Assembly: GCA_963969495.1 (NCBI GenBank) | Contig: OZ018324.1 | Location: forward strand, 143,754,355-143,818,354 | From: Ceratothoa steindachneri | Lineage: Eukaryota > Arthropoda > Malacostraca > Isopoda > Cymothoidae | Length of the DNA: 64,000 nucleotides | Direction: 5' to 3' | Shown here: positions 1 to 9,966 of the stretch, one piece after another | How the letters are laid out: each line of letters opens with the position of its first letter | How positions within the stretch are numbered: the first letter of the stretch is position 1 | Made by a program: the position numbers and the translations under genes | The notes under the pieces: model-generated | The model's input: the letters and a program-made list of their open reading frames with translations, nothing else | What the model was told of the DNA's origin: nothing | The model's database searches: none

Positions 1-5
1 ACTAA

Positions 6-101
6 AGCTTATTTCATCAGCTCCTTTTCACAACAGTTCAGGACCAACCTGTGGATGATAATTGTATTTTTCAGCATGATGGCGCACTTTCTCACAAATA
101 A
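6..101 (+). pseudogene. Tc1/mariner-type transposase scrap
   Basis: A short open stretch reads ...DDNCIFQHDGALSHK and then stops. The FQHDGAxxH pattern is the neighbourhood of the second catalytic aspartate in Tc1/mariner-superfamily transposases (usual form FQQDGAPAH). The window begins inside the element, so the upstream part is not visible; downstream the reading frame closes and nothing similar follows. It is a relic. The exact family cannot be told from about 30 residues. Confidence 0.6.
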
Positions 102-1070
102 TAAAAAATGTCAACGTATACATTGATATTAACAGGATCATTTATTTTGTTGATCTGGCTGACCGAATACATCCTTATATACTTACAAAGCAACATATGT
201 TTCCGTTGCATTTTTACATTGCAACTATAAAATCCTTATATTAAACTTTGTTTCGAGTTCATCTAATATGTCTTCAATGCATCATCCTATTCCTGAACGG
301 ATTCCTATTTTTTCCCTTCATGTCCTTTGCACTTGTTTTTTCATTAGGTCGTTAGTTTTGCAACCAAGCTTATTACTTTGTCACCTTCTTGTAATGGTTG
401 TTCTTCAAAAATTATCTGTTTATAAAAAAGGGAATATCCAATTCGTAAATTTCATCATGCGCTCACTTCTGTTGAAAAGTTTCAAACTTATAAAGACCGG
501 TTCTAGTTTAGTGGTCAATAGACCATGTTATTCATATGGTCTTTCGCCACTTTTCTACCTCTTACATAATACGAAGGTGTAATGCACTGATATGAAAAGA
601 AGATTAAATTGAAATATTAATGAATAAACGAAGAAATTTTTAATTATTTCTTCCTATGACATGCAAAATAACACAATAAAATAGTGGCCCTATTGCTCTA
701 AATAACCAATGTATAAATCAGAGCATAGTTATACCACAAAGAATCTTGTGCTACCAGTAATAAATAAATCTTATAATAAAAGCATTGGGCAATTGATTAT
801 AATGCGGCTACAAAGTTGGGGCCATATTTGTAGGGATTTCATGGACATTTCATCTACCTCATATTTGCCACTGGGAAAATATTTAGGAATATTTGATAAA
901 TATCATTAGAACTTAATTTAAACGTTAATTAAGAGGAGTTATTTGTTGTACACCAAATGTTTGCAAAAAAATAATTATATGACGATGTAATGTGTGGCAG
1001 AGTGCTAAATGAATATGGTTGAGATGGTCGCAGCCTCCTGTCTACGAATATCAAAATATTGAGTGGAAGT
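102..1070. other. AT-rich sequence, no recognised gene
   Basis: The longest open frame (268-582, + strand, 104 codons) is rich in Leu, Phe and Ser as expected for translated AT-rich noncoding DNA, and shows no family motif. I see nothing functional here. Confidence 0.5.
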
Positions 1071-1074
1071 AATT

Positions 1075-1155
1075 GCAATCTATCTGGTAGATCTCGCTAG
1101 CCTAGGGAAAATGTCGATTGGTTTCACCGCCCTCGTACCTGGTTCGATTCTTTGG
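1075..1155 (+). repeat. tRNA-like (SINE head?) sequence
   Basis: TGGTAGATCTCGCTAGCC followed about 40 bases later by GGTTCGATTC resembles the A and B boxes of an RNA polymerase III promoter at the spacing seen in tRNAs. The T-arm stem does not pair well, so it is not a tRNA gene. A tRNA-derived SINE head is the likeliest explanation. No poly(A) tail or second copy was found to prove it. Confidence 0.25.
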
Positions 1156-1159
1156 GAAA

Positions 1160-2465
1160 GGCCATCAACCACTATTTTGATACTCGCAGAAGCAGCAGCA
1201 AATTAAGAGGCGCCTCGACTCTAAGAGATGCGCACAGACAACTCGAGGCAAGTATGACACCACTCACAGACAATCACAAAAACACGGTTATCTTTGATCC
1301 ACTCTTCTTTTCTATAAACAACATACCACTACTTTTGGGCCCGAAGGGTTTCAAGGTCATTGGTTGATAGCAAAATCAAGAAATACCACCCTTTTCATCC
1401 GTTTCCTCCCCAAAGATGATAAGTCCCAGGTCCCTTTTGGACTTGAATTCGATTTTTCTTCTTATCTTAATGCGAAAATCATTAACCGGTCTCGACTCTT
1501 CGTAAGGATTAAAACGTCACTGAAATAAATTACCTAACTGATACAGATAATAATATTAATTCCATTAAACTCTTTAAGTTGACGAGAAATGCAAGAGAAA
1601 CCATAACAGTTTACCCGGAAATAGAATGATAATAGATCCCGGGCATATCATGTATACTGATTTTTATACATAAGAAAGAAACAAACATATTCTATTTATT
1701 ATTTAAATGGCTCTTCTCAATTTTCCTACCTTATAATGTAACAACTTATATATATTTTAAGTAAGTAAATGCCACACGCACTGACATTCTTACACTCTAT
1801 CCGTTTTGTCCTGATATTATTGTGATTCATGGCCTGCATACTAATAGCTCAAATCAGACCCCGCGCCTTGGAACGTATTTAAAGGATGCGAAGAATACGC
1901 CCTTATGTATTCCGTCACCGAAACAGCATCAACGTTTTAAGCGTCGGCTGAATTGCTCCATTTATTTAACGAGGAATTATTAGGAAACAGAAATGAATGT
2001 TTGACTCAGTTGGCGTACGTGCTAAGACGTAGAGAGGTCATCGGATTGCAGTGATTGTACATACACTTTTACCAGTAGAAAGTAAAGTATCGCTCAACAC
2101 TTTTGTACAAGAAGGGATATTTTTGCAGTAAAAGAAATAAATTTCCCCTGAACATTTTACTCATAAAATTATTGAAGAAAGGTTCCTACAGAAGTAATTT
2201 GGGAGTGCAAGTGAGAAAGTTTTAAGTTCAAGTAGAAAGTTTTGGGTGTAAGGCAACAAAAATGAATACGAGAAGAGAAAAGTATAAACAATTGATTAGA
2301 TAAAAGCACAGTCCCTAAAATTGATTAATATATTCATAAACCATTGAGACAAAAGTGTGAATCACATTATGGATTAATTCATATAATACTCGTATAATTG
2401 GACTTTTGCGGTAAATTAATGAGGAAAATATTTATTTAATTTTAGTTTTTTAGATACAAACTTGC
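1160..2465. other. no recognised feature
   Basis: AT-rich sequence. An open frame at 1152-1367 (71 codons) overlaps the tRNA-like sequence and has no known motif. No structured repeat is evident. Confidence 0.45.
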
Positions 2466-2469
2466 CCCT

Positions 2470-3335
2470 TTTTTATCAATAAATGTTTACAAATTTCTGG
2501 CGCTACGACTACCAGCTCAGCTTGTAGTTTTTCAGATATTTCTGTTTATTTGCACTTGTGGTACTTCTTATTGCTTTTGTAAGCACCACCCACAAGTGTT
2601 TCATTGGATTTATGGCTGGGCGCTGTAGTGACTTCTACAGAGAGATGATCAACATTTCTACACAGCTATTCTAAGTGCGGTTGGATCTATCGAACTGAGT
2701 ATTCTCCAGCTGAAATATAAGTTCATTTTGGGGTACAAAATCAACATAAATAACTACCCTGGCCTTGGTGATGACATTTAGGCCTATACCATAATAGATC
2801 CACTTCCGTGCATCACATTTGTTCCGATACAAGTAGGGTGAAATGCCTAAAAAAAGTAGCCTCAAAAGTGCTGAATTCTACAAAATCGTTACAAAAACTT
2901 AAATTTTAAATAATTTTCATCCAAGATATATTTAAATGGAATTAGAAATAAACAAGTATATAATACTCTTTCTTACATAAATGATAAATTCTTTCATCTG
3001 AAAAGATGATTTATACTATTTTTCATTCGTCCAATCTTTGTAATCTTTGGACCAAGGATCAAGGGTTTTTCTGTAGACTTCAGTTATCCATCGCTTCCCT
3101 CTCACCTTGCATCCTTTACCCCTTGATCTTTGAGCATCCTTCTAACCTATTCTGAGTGATATTGTTTAACTTGAAACTTCAAGGAACTTCTCATCAATTT
3201 CAAAAGATATTTTTCTGCCCCTCTGTAGTCAAATTCGATTGATAGATTTAATTTCTAAGTATTGCAAGCTGTTTTCCTTGATACCAAGTTCTTAGCTGCT
3301 TATATTGTATTTGTGGGTTGAAGAACATGTAATAA
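2470..3335 (-). pseudogene. very degraded Tc1-like transposase
   Basis: Reading the minus strand and changing frame several times gives, in the right order, KRWITEVYRKTLDPWSKD and KDWTNEK (around 3100-3010), then GSGSIMVWA..MSS (around 2810-2760) and finally INPMKHLWVVLTKAIRS (around 2605-2560). These match the Tc1 layout: a linker before the first catalytic D, the GGGSVMVWG block, and the NPIEHLW block, where the catalytic Glu is now Lys (NPMK). Stops and frameshifts occur throughout. I could not find its terminal inverted repeats. The deleted mariner starting at 3350 lies just outside it. Confidence 0.5.
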
Positions 3336-3349
3336 ACTTTTTATTGTTA

Positions 3350-4282
3350 CGAGAGGCAGTCAATAAGTTTTGCAATTAGGATACAAGGAAACGAGATATA
3401 AGGAAAAGTGTTTTATTATTTTTCAATATAACCACCCTCGACTTCAATGTACTTGCGCCACTTGTCCCTGAGGCTTCGAATTCCCGATAACCAGAAATTT
3501 CCCGACTGCTGTTCAATCCACTCCTTGGACAGCGAGCTGGACATCTTCATCGTCCCCAAACCGGCGTCCACGCAGTGCAGCCTTAAGCAGGCAGAATAAA
3601 AAGTAGTCGATAGGGGCCAGATCTGGACTGTAGGGGATATGATTGAGCTACTCGAATCTGCACTCGCGCAAGGCAGCTTGAGCAACTCTGGCCTTGTGGA
3701 CTTTGACAACGTTGAAGTCGATCATCGCGCGTGAGGTTTTTAGGGACCCAGCGGGCAGAGACCTTGGTCATGGCTAAATTGTCTTGGATGATGTTGATAA
3801 CACTTCCATGTAATATTCAGAGTTCTCTCTCGATTTCTTCGACCTTCACCCGTCGATTTTCTAGGATCATCCTCTCCACACGGGCCACATTGTCCTCGTT
3901 AATCACGTCTGACGGGCATCCTGGACGGGGGTCATCTTCAAGGGACTCACGACCATGGCGGAACTCCCTATTCCAGCTAGCAATGGTTGCATAGGAAGGG
4001 GCGCTGTCGGTGTACACTGCAACCATGCGTTCATGGATCTCTTTTGCATTCTTGCCTTCCTTGGTCAAAAATTTGATCACTGCGTGGTGCTCAACCTTCA
4101 CAATTGTTGAAAAATTTGTGACTGACGATCTGCGATCAGCTACTGCTTCTTAAATAGATGAGGCAAGAGGGTGCGGCTGCAGGCCTTGACTTTTCATAAC
4201 TTGTCCTAACACCCCCACAAACAGCGATCCCTCTTCTTCTGTTTTGCTCTACCGATTCGCAAAACTTATTGACCGTCCCTCG
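3350..4282 (-). mobile_element. mariner element, internally deleted
   Basis: The two ends are imperfect inverted repeats of about 31 bp. Left reads CGAGAGGCAGTCAATAAGTT and the right end, read inward, CGAGGGACGGTCAATAAGTT. Each end is followed outside by TA (3348-3349 and 4283-4284), the target duplication used by this superfamily. Total length is 933 bp against about 1.3 kb for a normal mariner, so roughly 0.4 kb has been lost. The transposase remnant runs on the minus strand. This is a non-autonomous deletion derivative. Confidence 0.85.
3416..4101 (-). pseudogene. mariner transposase, catalytic core deleted
   Basis: The N-terminus is well preserved (94 codons, 4101-3817). It contains the two helix-turn-helix regions, with ...NREFRHGRESLEDDPRPG followed by NVARVERMILENRR. 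After a frame change at about 3815 the reading continues with MTKVSARWVPKNLTRDDR, the mariner VSARWVP block. The sequence then jumps directly to the region of the SPDLAPSDYFLF motif and the usual mariner tail ending KYIEVEGGYIEK. The missing middle is the part that carries the first two catalytic aspartates. It cannot encode an active enzyme. The preserved DNA-binding half could in principle still bind ends if it were expressed, but that is only inference. Confidence 0.85.
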
Positions 4283-4681
4283 TATATCGATGTCTACTTT
4301 GAATATCGAATGGTAATGGAGAGGATGGAAGTTTGCTCCCTGTGCATCTATAAATTCTTTACTTTTCGTTAAACCGATGTGTGATATGCATCCGTAAATT
4401 CAGACAAGAAATATTAAGTAGTTACTCTTCTGTATATTCTGTAAGTTTGAATGCATCTTTCATGCTTATTTTGTAATAGGACTTTGTTGCTCTTTATATG
4501 GTATAATGAAATCATTAAGAACAGATTATAGTGAATAAATTGTTATTTTCGCATTAGTTAATAATATTCAAATAAAATAGGCTGTATAGGGAAAATGGTA
4601 GCTTTTGTGTTTTACCGATTAATGGGTAATAAACTAAAGAGTTCTAGAAATATCGTTTAGCTACAATCTACGTGTGAGCTA
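4283..4681. other. spacer between two transposons
   Basis: About 400 bases of AT-rich sequence between the mariner right end and the Tc1 left end. No gene or repeat was recognised. Confidence 0.5.
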
Positions 4682-4893
4682 CAGTTGAGCGCATATCTCT
4701 TGGTAACAAATCTCAAATATTGTAATTTCTGAATTTTTATATAGTACTAGTTCTAAATTTACATATTTATATTGCATTTAATTATATTATCTTAAAAGCA
4801 ATATATTATAATGTATAAATGATAATACAACAAATTTTAACATTGAAAATTGTGTTTATTAAAAAAAACACAAGAAGCAATAGTATTGGCAAC
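4682..4893 (+). repeat. left terminal inverted repeat of Tc1-like element
   Basis: Matches the reverse complement of 6132-6340 with scattered differences and small indels. The inner end is at the motif TATTGGCAAC (left) versus GTTGCCAGTA (right). Such long repeats may hold internal transposase-binding direct repeats, as in IR/DR-type Tc1 elements; I did not verify those sites. Confidence 0.85.
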
Positions 4894-5029
4894 ATTCATA
4901 AATATTACATATATTATTGGCAACTATAAATTAATACTTGGTTTCATCTGCTTTAGCAGCAATCTCAACAATCAGATGTTTCTTGTAGGTATGAACAAGG
5001 TTTTTGCAGGTTTTAGAAGAAATTTTACT

Positions 5030-5941
5030 CCACTTTACACTTCAAACGCTTTTAACTCAGCGATGCTGCTTGGTGATTTCTTATGAACATCTGACTTTAG
5101 TTCTTTCCATAAATCTTCAATCGGATTTAAATCTGGAGTTTGAGAAGGCTATTTCATCACTTTCAAGCATTGATTGGCAAAATATTTCTGCGTTCAATTT
5201 CTCGTGTTCTTGAGATAACTATCCTGTTAGAAGTCGAACTCTCAGCCAACACTAAGTTTCCTCACCGATTGGTTCACATTTTCATCCAAAATTCGCTGAT
5301 ATCCATCAAAATTCATAATGACTTTTATCACACAAATTTAGCCAATACTTGCAGCAGAAAAACACCCCCATAATATAATGCAACTACCTCCGTGTTTCTC
5401 AGTAGGTATTATGTTCTTTTCCAGTAGAATTTTTTCCAGATTTTCTCCAAACGTAATGGTTGTCGTTTATGCCAAACAGCTCAAGCTCAGTCTCGTCTGA
5501 CCATAATATTTGACTAAGTTCTGCTACAGTGTCATCAAGATGTACTCTTGCAAAATTTAAGCGTCTCTCTTTGTGAACCGTCCTCAACAGTGAATTCATC
5601 CTTGGTTCACGTCCATGGAGGACCTCACAGTTTCGGTAACGTTGCACTGTTGACACGTCCATGATTGTTCCACTGGTAGCCAGATATACTTTCAACTCTT
5701 TGGAAATGTCTTTTGGATTCTTTTTTACAATTCAAACACAGGAAGGCACATCTATGTCAGTAAATTTTCTTGGTCGCCCTTTCCGCAAACGATTAACAGC
5801 CATAAATTTTACAACAATATTACTTACAGATGAAATTGTGATATTCAAACTTGCCGAAACTTTTCTATATGAATTTCATTGGTTGTGCAGGTCAATTATA
5901 CGCTTCCTATATGCTTCTGAGTGTTCGAATGTCTTCATCAT
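5030..5941 (-). pseudogene. Tc1-like transposase (DD34E family), broken
   Basis: The start is chosen at the ATG ATG pair at 5941, giving MMKTFEHSEAYRKRIIDLHN and then an in-frame stop. The layout is that of Tc1: a paired-like helix-turn-helix N-terminus, a KGRPRK (AT-hook-like) linker, a second DNA-binding domain (...TVQRYRNCEVLHG), and the catalytic core. The first catalytic D is in WSDETELELFG (about 5510-5480). The second, around 5205, survives as QDS but has a stop just before it. The third block reads SQTPDLNPIEDLWK near 5130-5090 with the catalytic Glu present. Several stops and at least two frameshifts make it inactive. It would act in the nucleus by cut-and-paste at TA sites. Confidence 0.85.
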
Positions 5942-6131
5942 GTTGCTATTTCAAAATTATTGTAGAGATGATTCTTCCGCCATGTCTAATACCATAATGA
6001 ACACCCGAAAAGGTTAGCCGTACAAGTAACCTGCTGTCCTTGATTAGTCTATAATACTCTATCAGTCATTTTCGATAATTCTTTACTACTAATTTTAATA
6101 ATTTGATTTGATAAATCAGCATTATGTAAAC

Positions 6132-6340
6132 GTTGCCAGTACTTTTTTTTCTTGTGTTTTCTAATAAACACAATGTGTAATGTTAATTTGTTTTATTATC
6201 ATTTAGACATTATAATATATTGCTTTTTTTGCTATTATAATTAAATATAATATTAATATGTACATTTCGGACTAGTAACGTATAAAAATTCCTAAATTAC
6301 AAAATTTGAAATGTGTTGCTAATAGATATGCGTGTAACTG
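6132..6340 (-). repeat. right terminal inverted repeat of Tc1-like element
   Basis: Partner of 4682-4893. It also covers the stretch AACACAATGTGTAATGTTAA, which recurs in the related copy near 62805. The outer end is CTG followed by TA. Confidence 0.85.
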
Positions 6341-6374
6341 TAAGTCATTAATTTTCACAACTTTACCGAGAAAA

Positions 6375-7050
6375 AATTTACAAGAGAGCAATGATGAAGA
6401 CCGCTGAACATTCAAAATCTGCCAAACCCATAATGTTAATCTACGCAAAGCCCGTTATGGATATAAAAGATTCATTCATTAAGATGATTCCAATTTCTTC
6501 TGTAAGGTAAGTTATTGTGAATTATAAATCTAAAAGCATCACAGTAAATCGTTCTCGTGAAGCTCGATTAAAGATACTGAGGCCTAGAGATGTTTGGTTT
6601 AGGAGAAGACAGTTAGAAACAATCCTAACACTTCATCTAATGAGCTAAAATCACGTCTTTCAGCACGAGGTAGAGTTGTTTGTATACGATTCAACAGGAA
6701 AACGTTATATAGAGCAAGAGAGATTTCATGGAGGTGTCCCTAAAAAGAAGCCACTGTTGAAGAGAGCTCATAGAGACGCCCGTTTAGTTTTTGCTGAAGA
6801 GCATCTAGGAAATTGACTGATTTGACACCGTTGCAGTTAATGCTTTGGTTAAAATTGTACATATGTAGAAAAAACGCAGATTGTTTACTGTGATTACGTA
6901 CATTGGCTTGATGTTGCTTAACCCGGAAATATATGTATATCTTTTTCTTGTTTTTCGTTATAGCTACCTCCATTTTACTATTTTGTATTCATATGTTGTC
7001 GCAATGGAGTAAGAAGCTTATGTAATTTCTCTACATTATCCAATTGAAGT
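6375..7050 (+). pseudogene. second Tc1-like family: N-terminal half and 3' tail
   Basis: From the ATG at 6391 the frame reads MMKTAEHSKSAKPIMLIY, a Tc1-type N-terminus. Further on come NPNTSSNELKSRLSARG and, in another frame, PKKKPLLKRAHRDARLVF and AEEHLGN, matching the KKPLLSKKNKKARLAFAKEH block before the catalytic core. The core itself is absent after about 6830. At 7000-7020 the tail GTCGCAATGGAGTA reappears, and the same tail is present at 42052-42070. That links this copy to the fragment at 41520-42075. It is an internally deleted relic abutting the right end of the 4682-6340 element. Confidence 0.6.
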
Positions 7051-8085
7051 CTAAATTCGAAAATATTTTAACAATATGAATCATATGTTTTACCGGTATT
7101 TATTCACACATCCCAATTTCTTATTTGAAACGATAGGGATTAACATAGTTATACATTTCAGTTGAAACATGAAAGATATTGCTAAAATTCTGATTTTAGA
7201 AAACTTCGTTTTATTAATTACAGATATAAAGCTAATTTTACACATAAACGAAATATTGAAACATATTAGCAAAATACATAAAACACTTTTATAAAACTAT
7301 GTATGATGAATTGTAAAACGTTTGATTAAATATTTTGAATATACATATATAAATCTGTGTGTGGATGTTTTATTCTTTTGACCAGGGTTGTATATATAGG
7401 TGTGTTGGTAATTTACAGGAATGTATAAAGCTCATCTGAATGCATTGCGTCAATTACAGTTAATAAAAATATTCCGTCTTTGTTTTTAAGCTATTTTATG
7501 TCTTTTATAAAACTCTTTGCCAATTTCTAGTTCTTTTTGTCTCCTGTAGAACTTTCTCTTTTTCTTTCTGTTTGTATCCTATCCTACTCAAAAAAATTTA
7601 AAGGTACAAACCTCCTTCCAAAACCGTCTCATCCCCCCCAAAATATTTTATAGAAAATGAAAAATACATACAAAATAATCAATTTCTCTGTTATATCGTT
7701 TAAAATCAACAGGCTATTTGATTTTTTTTCTATTTCTTTCCTTTTTGTCTCTCAAAGATCTTTGCCTTTGATAACAAACTGATATTTCTACATGCTGGCG
7801 CCCCCTTAATGTTTAGGAAGAATGAAACAGCTGAATCCATTTAAGAGTCGACAGCGAACGGCGACTATAACACAACGTGTAAGTGATCTTTATTTGATTG
7901 TGGGTTTAGGCGAGTGCACTTTGCTGGGTGAATGTATAAACCCCTAGCTTAAGTTATTTAAGTCATTTAGAGAATAATTTTAACTTTTTGAGTGACAATT
8001 GCTGTTCTTTTTACGTAGGAATTGCTATAAGAATTTTTTTCTTGCTCGTTATTTCTTAATTCATTTCATTCATAATGTAAGAAAT
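7051..8085. other. no recognised feature
   Basis: AT-rich noncoding sequence with short T-rich tracts. Homology to the LINE below begins only after about 8165. Confidence 0.5.
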
Positions 8086-8086
8086 A

Positions 8087-8668
8087 ATGCCTAACACAAT
8101 CGTCCCTTTTCCCCGTGCTAATGGTCCCACTTCAACTAAATCTCTTACACTTCTTGTTACAATATCTAATTTCACGTTCAAATCCAAAGAGATAATTTTA
8201 CCATTGTATAAATCACTTGTGCGTCCACTGCTCGAATATGCGGTTCAATTTTGGGCTCCATACTTAAACAAAGATATCGCGCAATTAGAAAGAGTGCAGC
8301 GTAGGGCTACAAAATTAATTCCCGAGCTGAGAAACAGGCCCTATGAGGAAAGACTCAGGGCATTAGATTTGCCATCTCTCGAAGGCAGAAGATTACGTGG
8401 CCAGCTAATTGAAGTATTTAAAATATTGAAAGGATTTTCAAACGTTGATTATAGGAATTTGTTCGAATTGGATCATAGGGGAAATACTCGGCAACACGGA
8501 TTAAAATTAGTCAACAAGCGATTTAACACTAGTATAGCCCAAAACTATTTTACGTTTAAAATTACTCAAATTTGGAATAGGCTACCCACCCACGTAGTGG
8601 ATAGTAGGTCGGTAAATATGTTTAAAAACCGTCTCGACGCGCACTTAAATAGTATAAATATAACGTAG
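8087..8668 (+). pseudogene. LINE reverse transcriptase C-terminus
   Basis: 193 open codons. From about residue 28 the protein follows the C-terminal (thumb and beyond) part of CR1/jockey-style non-LTR reverse transcriptases: LYKSLVRPLLEYAVQFWAPY, then LERVQRRATKLIPEL, DLPSLEGRRLRGQLIEVFKI, and the closing IWNRLPTHVVDS...FKNRLDAHL. The catalytic FADD region lies upstream in an intact element and is absent, so the copy is 5'-truncated, as LINE insertions usually are. The ATG used by the frame is probably chance. The same block occurs at 28725-29205 as a different, older copy. Confidence 0.85.
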
Positions 8669-9135
8669 TCTGAGCACAGTAAATAATAACGTCTTTGCAA
8701 AAGGAGTTTGGAGCGGAGGAACAACGAGAGTAAAAATGATGACTAAAAATGATGCCAGCGATTTCTCTTGCATGTGTAGTTTAGATATCCATTTTCTTTT
8801 CCGCCTATCCTATAACTAGATTTTCACCACTAGCAGTCGAGGGCTGCGGAAGTTGAGAAGAAAAACTTTCTATCACCCCCCCTTAGGTTGAAGTAGTTAA
8901 TATGCCTGACATTGTACACATGTAGATAAGTGTGTACAGTAGATTATATATTTAAAAAAAATAAAAAAATAAAAAAATAGCATGTTAGAGATACACTCGT
9001 AGATAAGTGTGTATCGTAGTTTCGGATGTAGTGTAGCGGACTAGCCTCGAGCGGACCTTAGGGTCTTTGTTGGTCCTAGATTCTGTAGTTCTGTAGTTCT
9101 GTAGAACAATAAACCTACATTTATCCGAGTGTCTT
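8669..9135 (+). other. probable LINE 3' untranslated tail
   Basis: Follows the stop of the reverse transcriptase fragment. It holds a near-exact 21-bp direct repeat (8916-8936 and 8993-9013, core GTAGATAAGTGTGTA), an A-rich tract at 8954-8979 and an AATAAA-type signal near 9109. The boundary of the insertion was not identified. Confidence 0.4.
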
Positions 9136-9320
9136 TAAATGTGACTTTAATTGAACCTCGTATAATTTCTTAGTTTAAATCTTCAGAGTAATATTATTTA
9201 CGAGAACTAATTAGTGATACGTGACAAAGAAAATAGGCCACACGCTTCATTCTCATAATAATTGCCGTCAAAGTGGTTATTATTTATTTCACATTGTCGA
9301 GGAATAGGTCACCTCACTAG

Positions 9321-9323
<3 letters not shown>

Positions 9324-9397
<74 letters not shown>
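9324..9397. repeat. (TA)n microsatellite
   Basis: Uninterrupted TA dinucleotide run of about 74 bp. The Tyr-Ile open frames read across it are artefacts. Confidence 0.97.
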
Positions 9398-9399
<2 letters not shown>

Positions 9400-9844
9400 G
9401 TATATATTGGTTGGGAGGAAAGAGAAAAAGACCAAGGAAATATGTATATATACAGTTATACATACATATATCCTGTAATATACGTACACGTCCTTGGTAC
9501 GTACAAAGACGTTCACTTCGTAAAAGTAATACATTAACTGAGTTTACCAAGTTGTAGTTAAAAGCTATATTTAAAGAATGAAAACGAAAATATAATTTTA
9601 ATGAGTCACTAATTAACATATATATAATATATGCATACGGAAAATATAGGTAATGTAAATATAGGACAACTCTGACAGAGTTGTCTTTAATGAGCAATCG
9701 GGGAACGTTAATTACTCGTTAATCAGCTTTTAAATGGAATGTTACAAATTGGTTATACAGGGGAAAATTTAAATCTCGTAAAGGGGGTGAATTATTGTGA
9801 GATTGAAGTAAGTATTCGTTTGACCTTTAATGGGGTTAGCTCAA
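9398..9844. other. no recognised feature
   Basis: AT-rich spacer with nothing that I can name. Confidence 0.45.
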
Positions 9845-9846
9845 GG

Positions 9847-9966
9847 TAGGGAGAAGGCCAGCGGACGCGGCCCTAGAGGAAATATCCTTCAGCGGGTCGG
9901 CGCGAGGAATGGAGAAGGCTAATGGACGTGGTCCCAGGTCGAATATCCTGATGGTGACGAGGATGA
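9847..9966. repeat. two degenerate tandem units of about 60 bp
   Basis: GGAGAAGGCCAGCGGACG...AATATCCT is repeated as GGAGAAGGCTAATGGACG...AATATCCT about 60 bp later. The units sit at the start of a GC-richer tract and are followed by a G run at 9969. Confidence 0.6.

Larger units (their letters stand above)
4682..6340 (-). mobile_element. full-length Tc1-like element, long inverted repeats
   Basis: Ends: outward TA at 4680-4681 and 6341-6342. Inside these the termini start CAGTTGAGCGCATATCTC (left) and CAGTTACACGCATATCTA (right, read inward). The two ends stay alignable for about 210 bp (4682-4893 and 6132-6340), far beyond the short TIRs of ordinary mariners. Total length is 1659 bp, the size of classic Tc1. 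A second, truncated copy of the same family lies at 61045-62937. Its conserved internal landmarks confirm that this is a repeat family and not a chance palindrome. Confidence 0.9.

Noticed and set aside
268..582. 104-codon open frame on the plus strand
   Set aside because: Composition follows AT-rich noncoding DNA and no family motif is present.
5661..6017. 118-codon plus-strand frame
   Set aside because: Antisense shadow of the Tc1 transposase N-terminus on the minus strand.
9289..9697. Minus-strand frames rich in Tyr-Ile
   Set aside because: They are translations of the (TA)n microsatellite.
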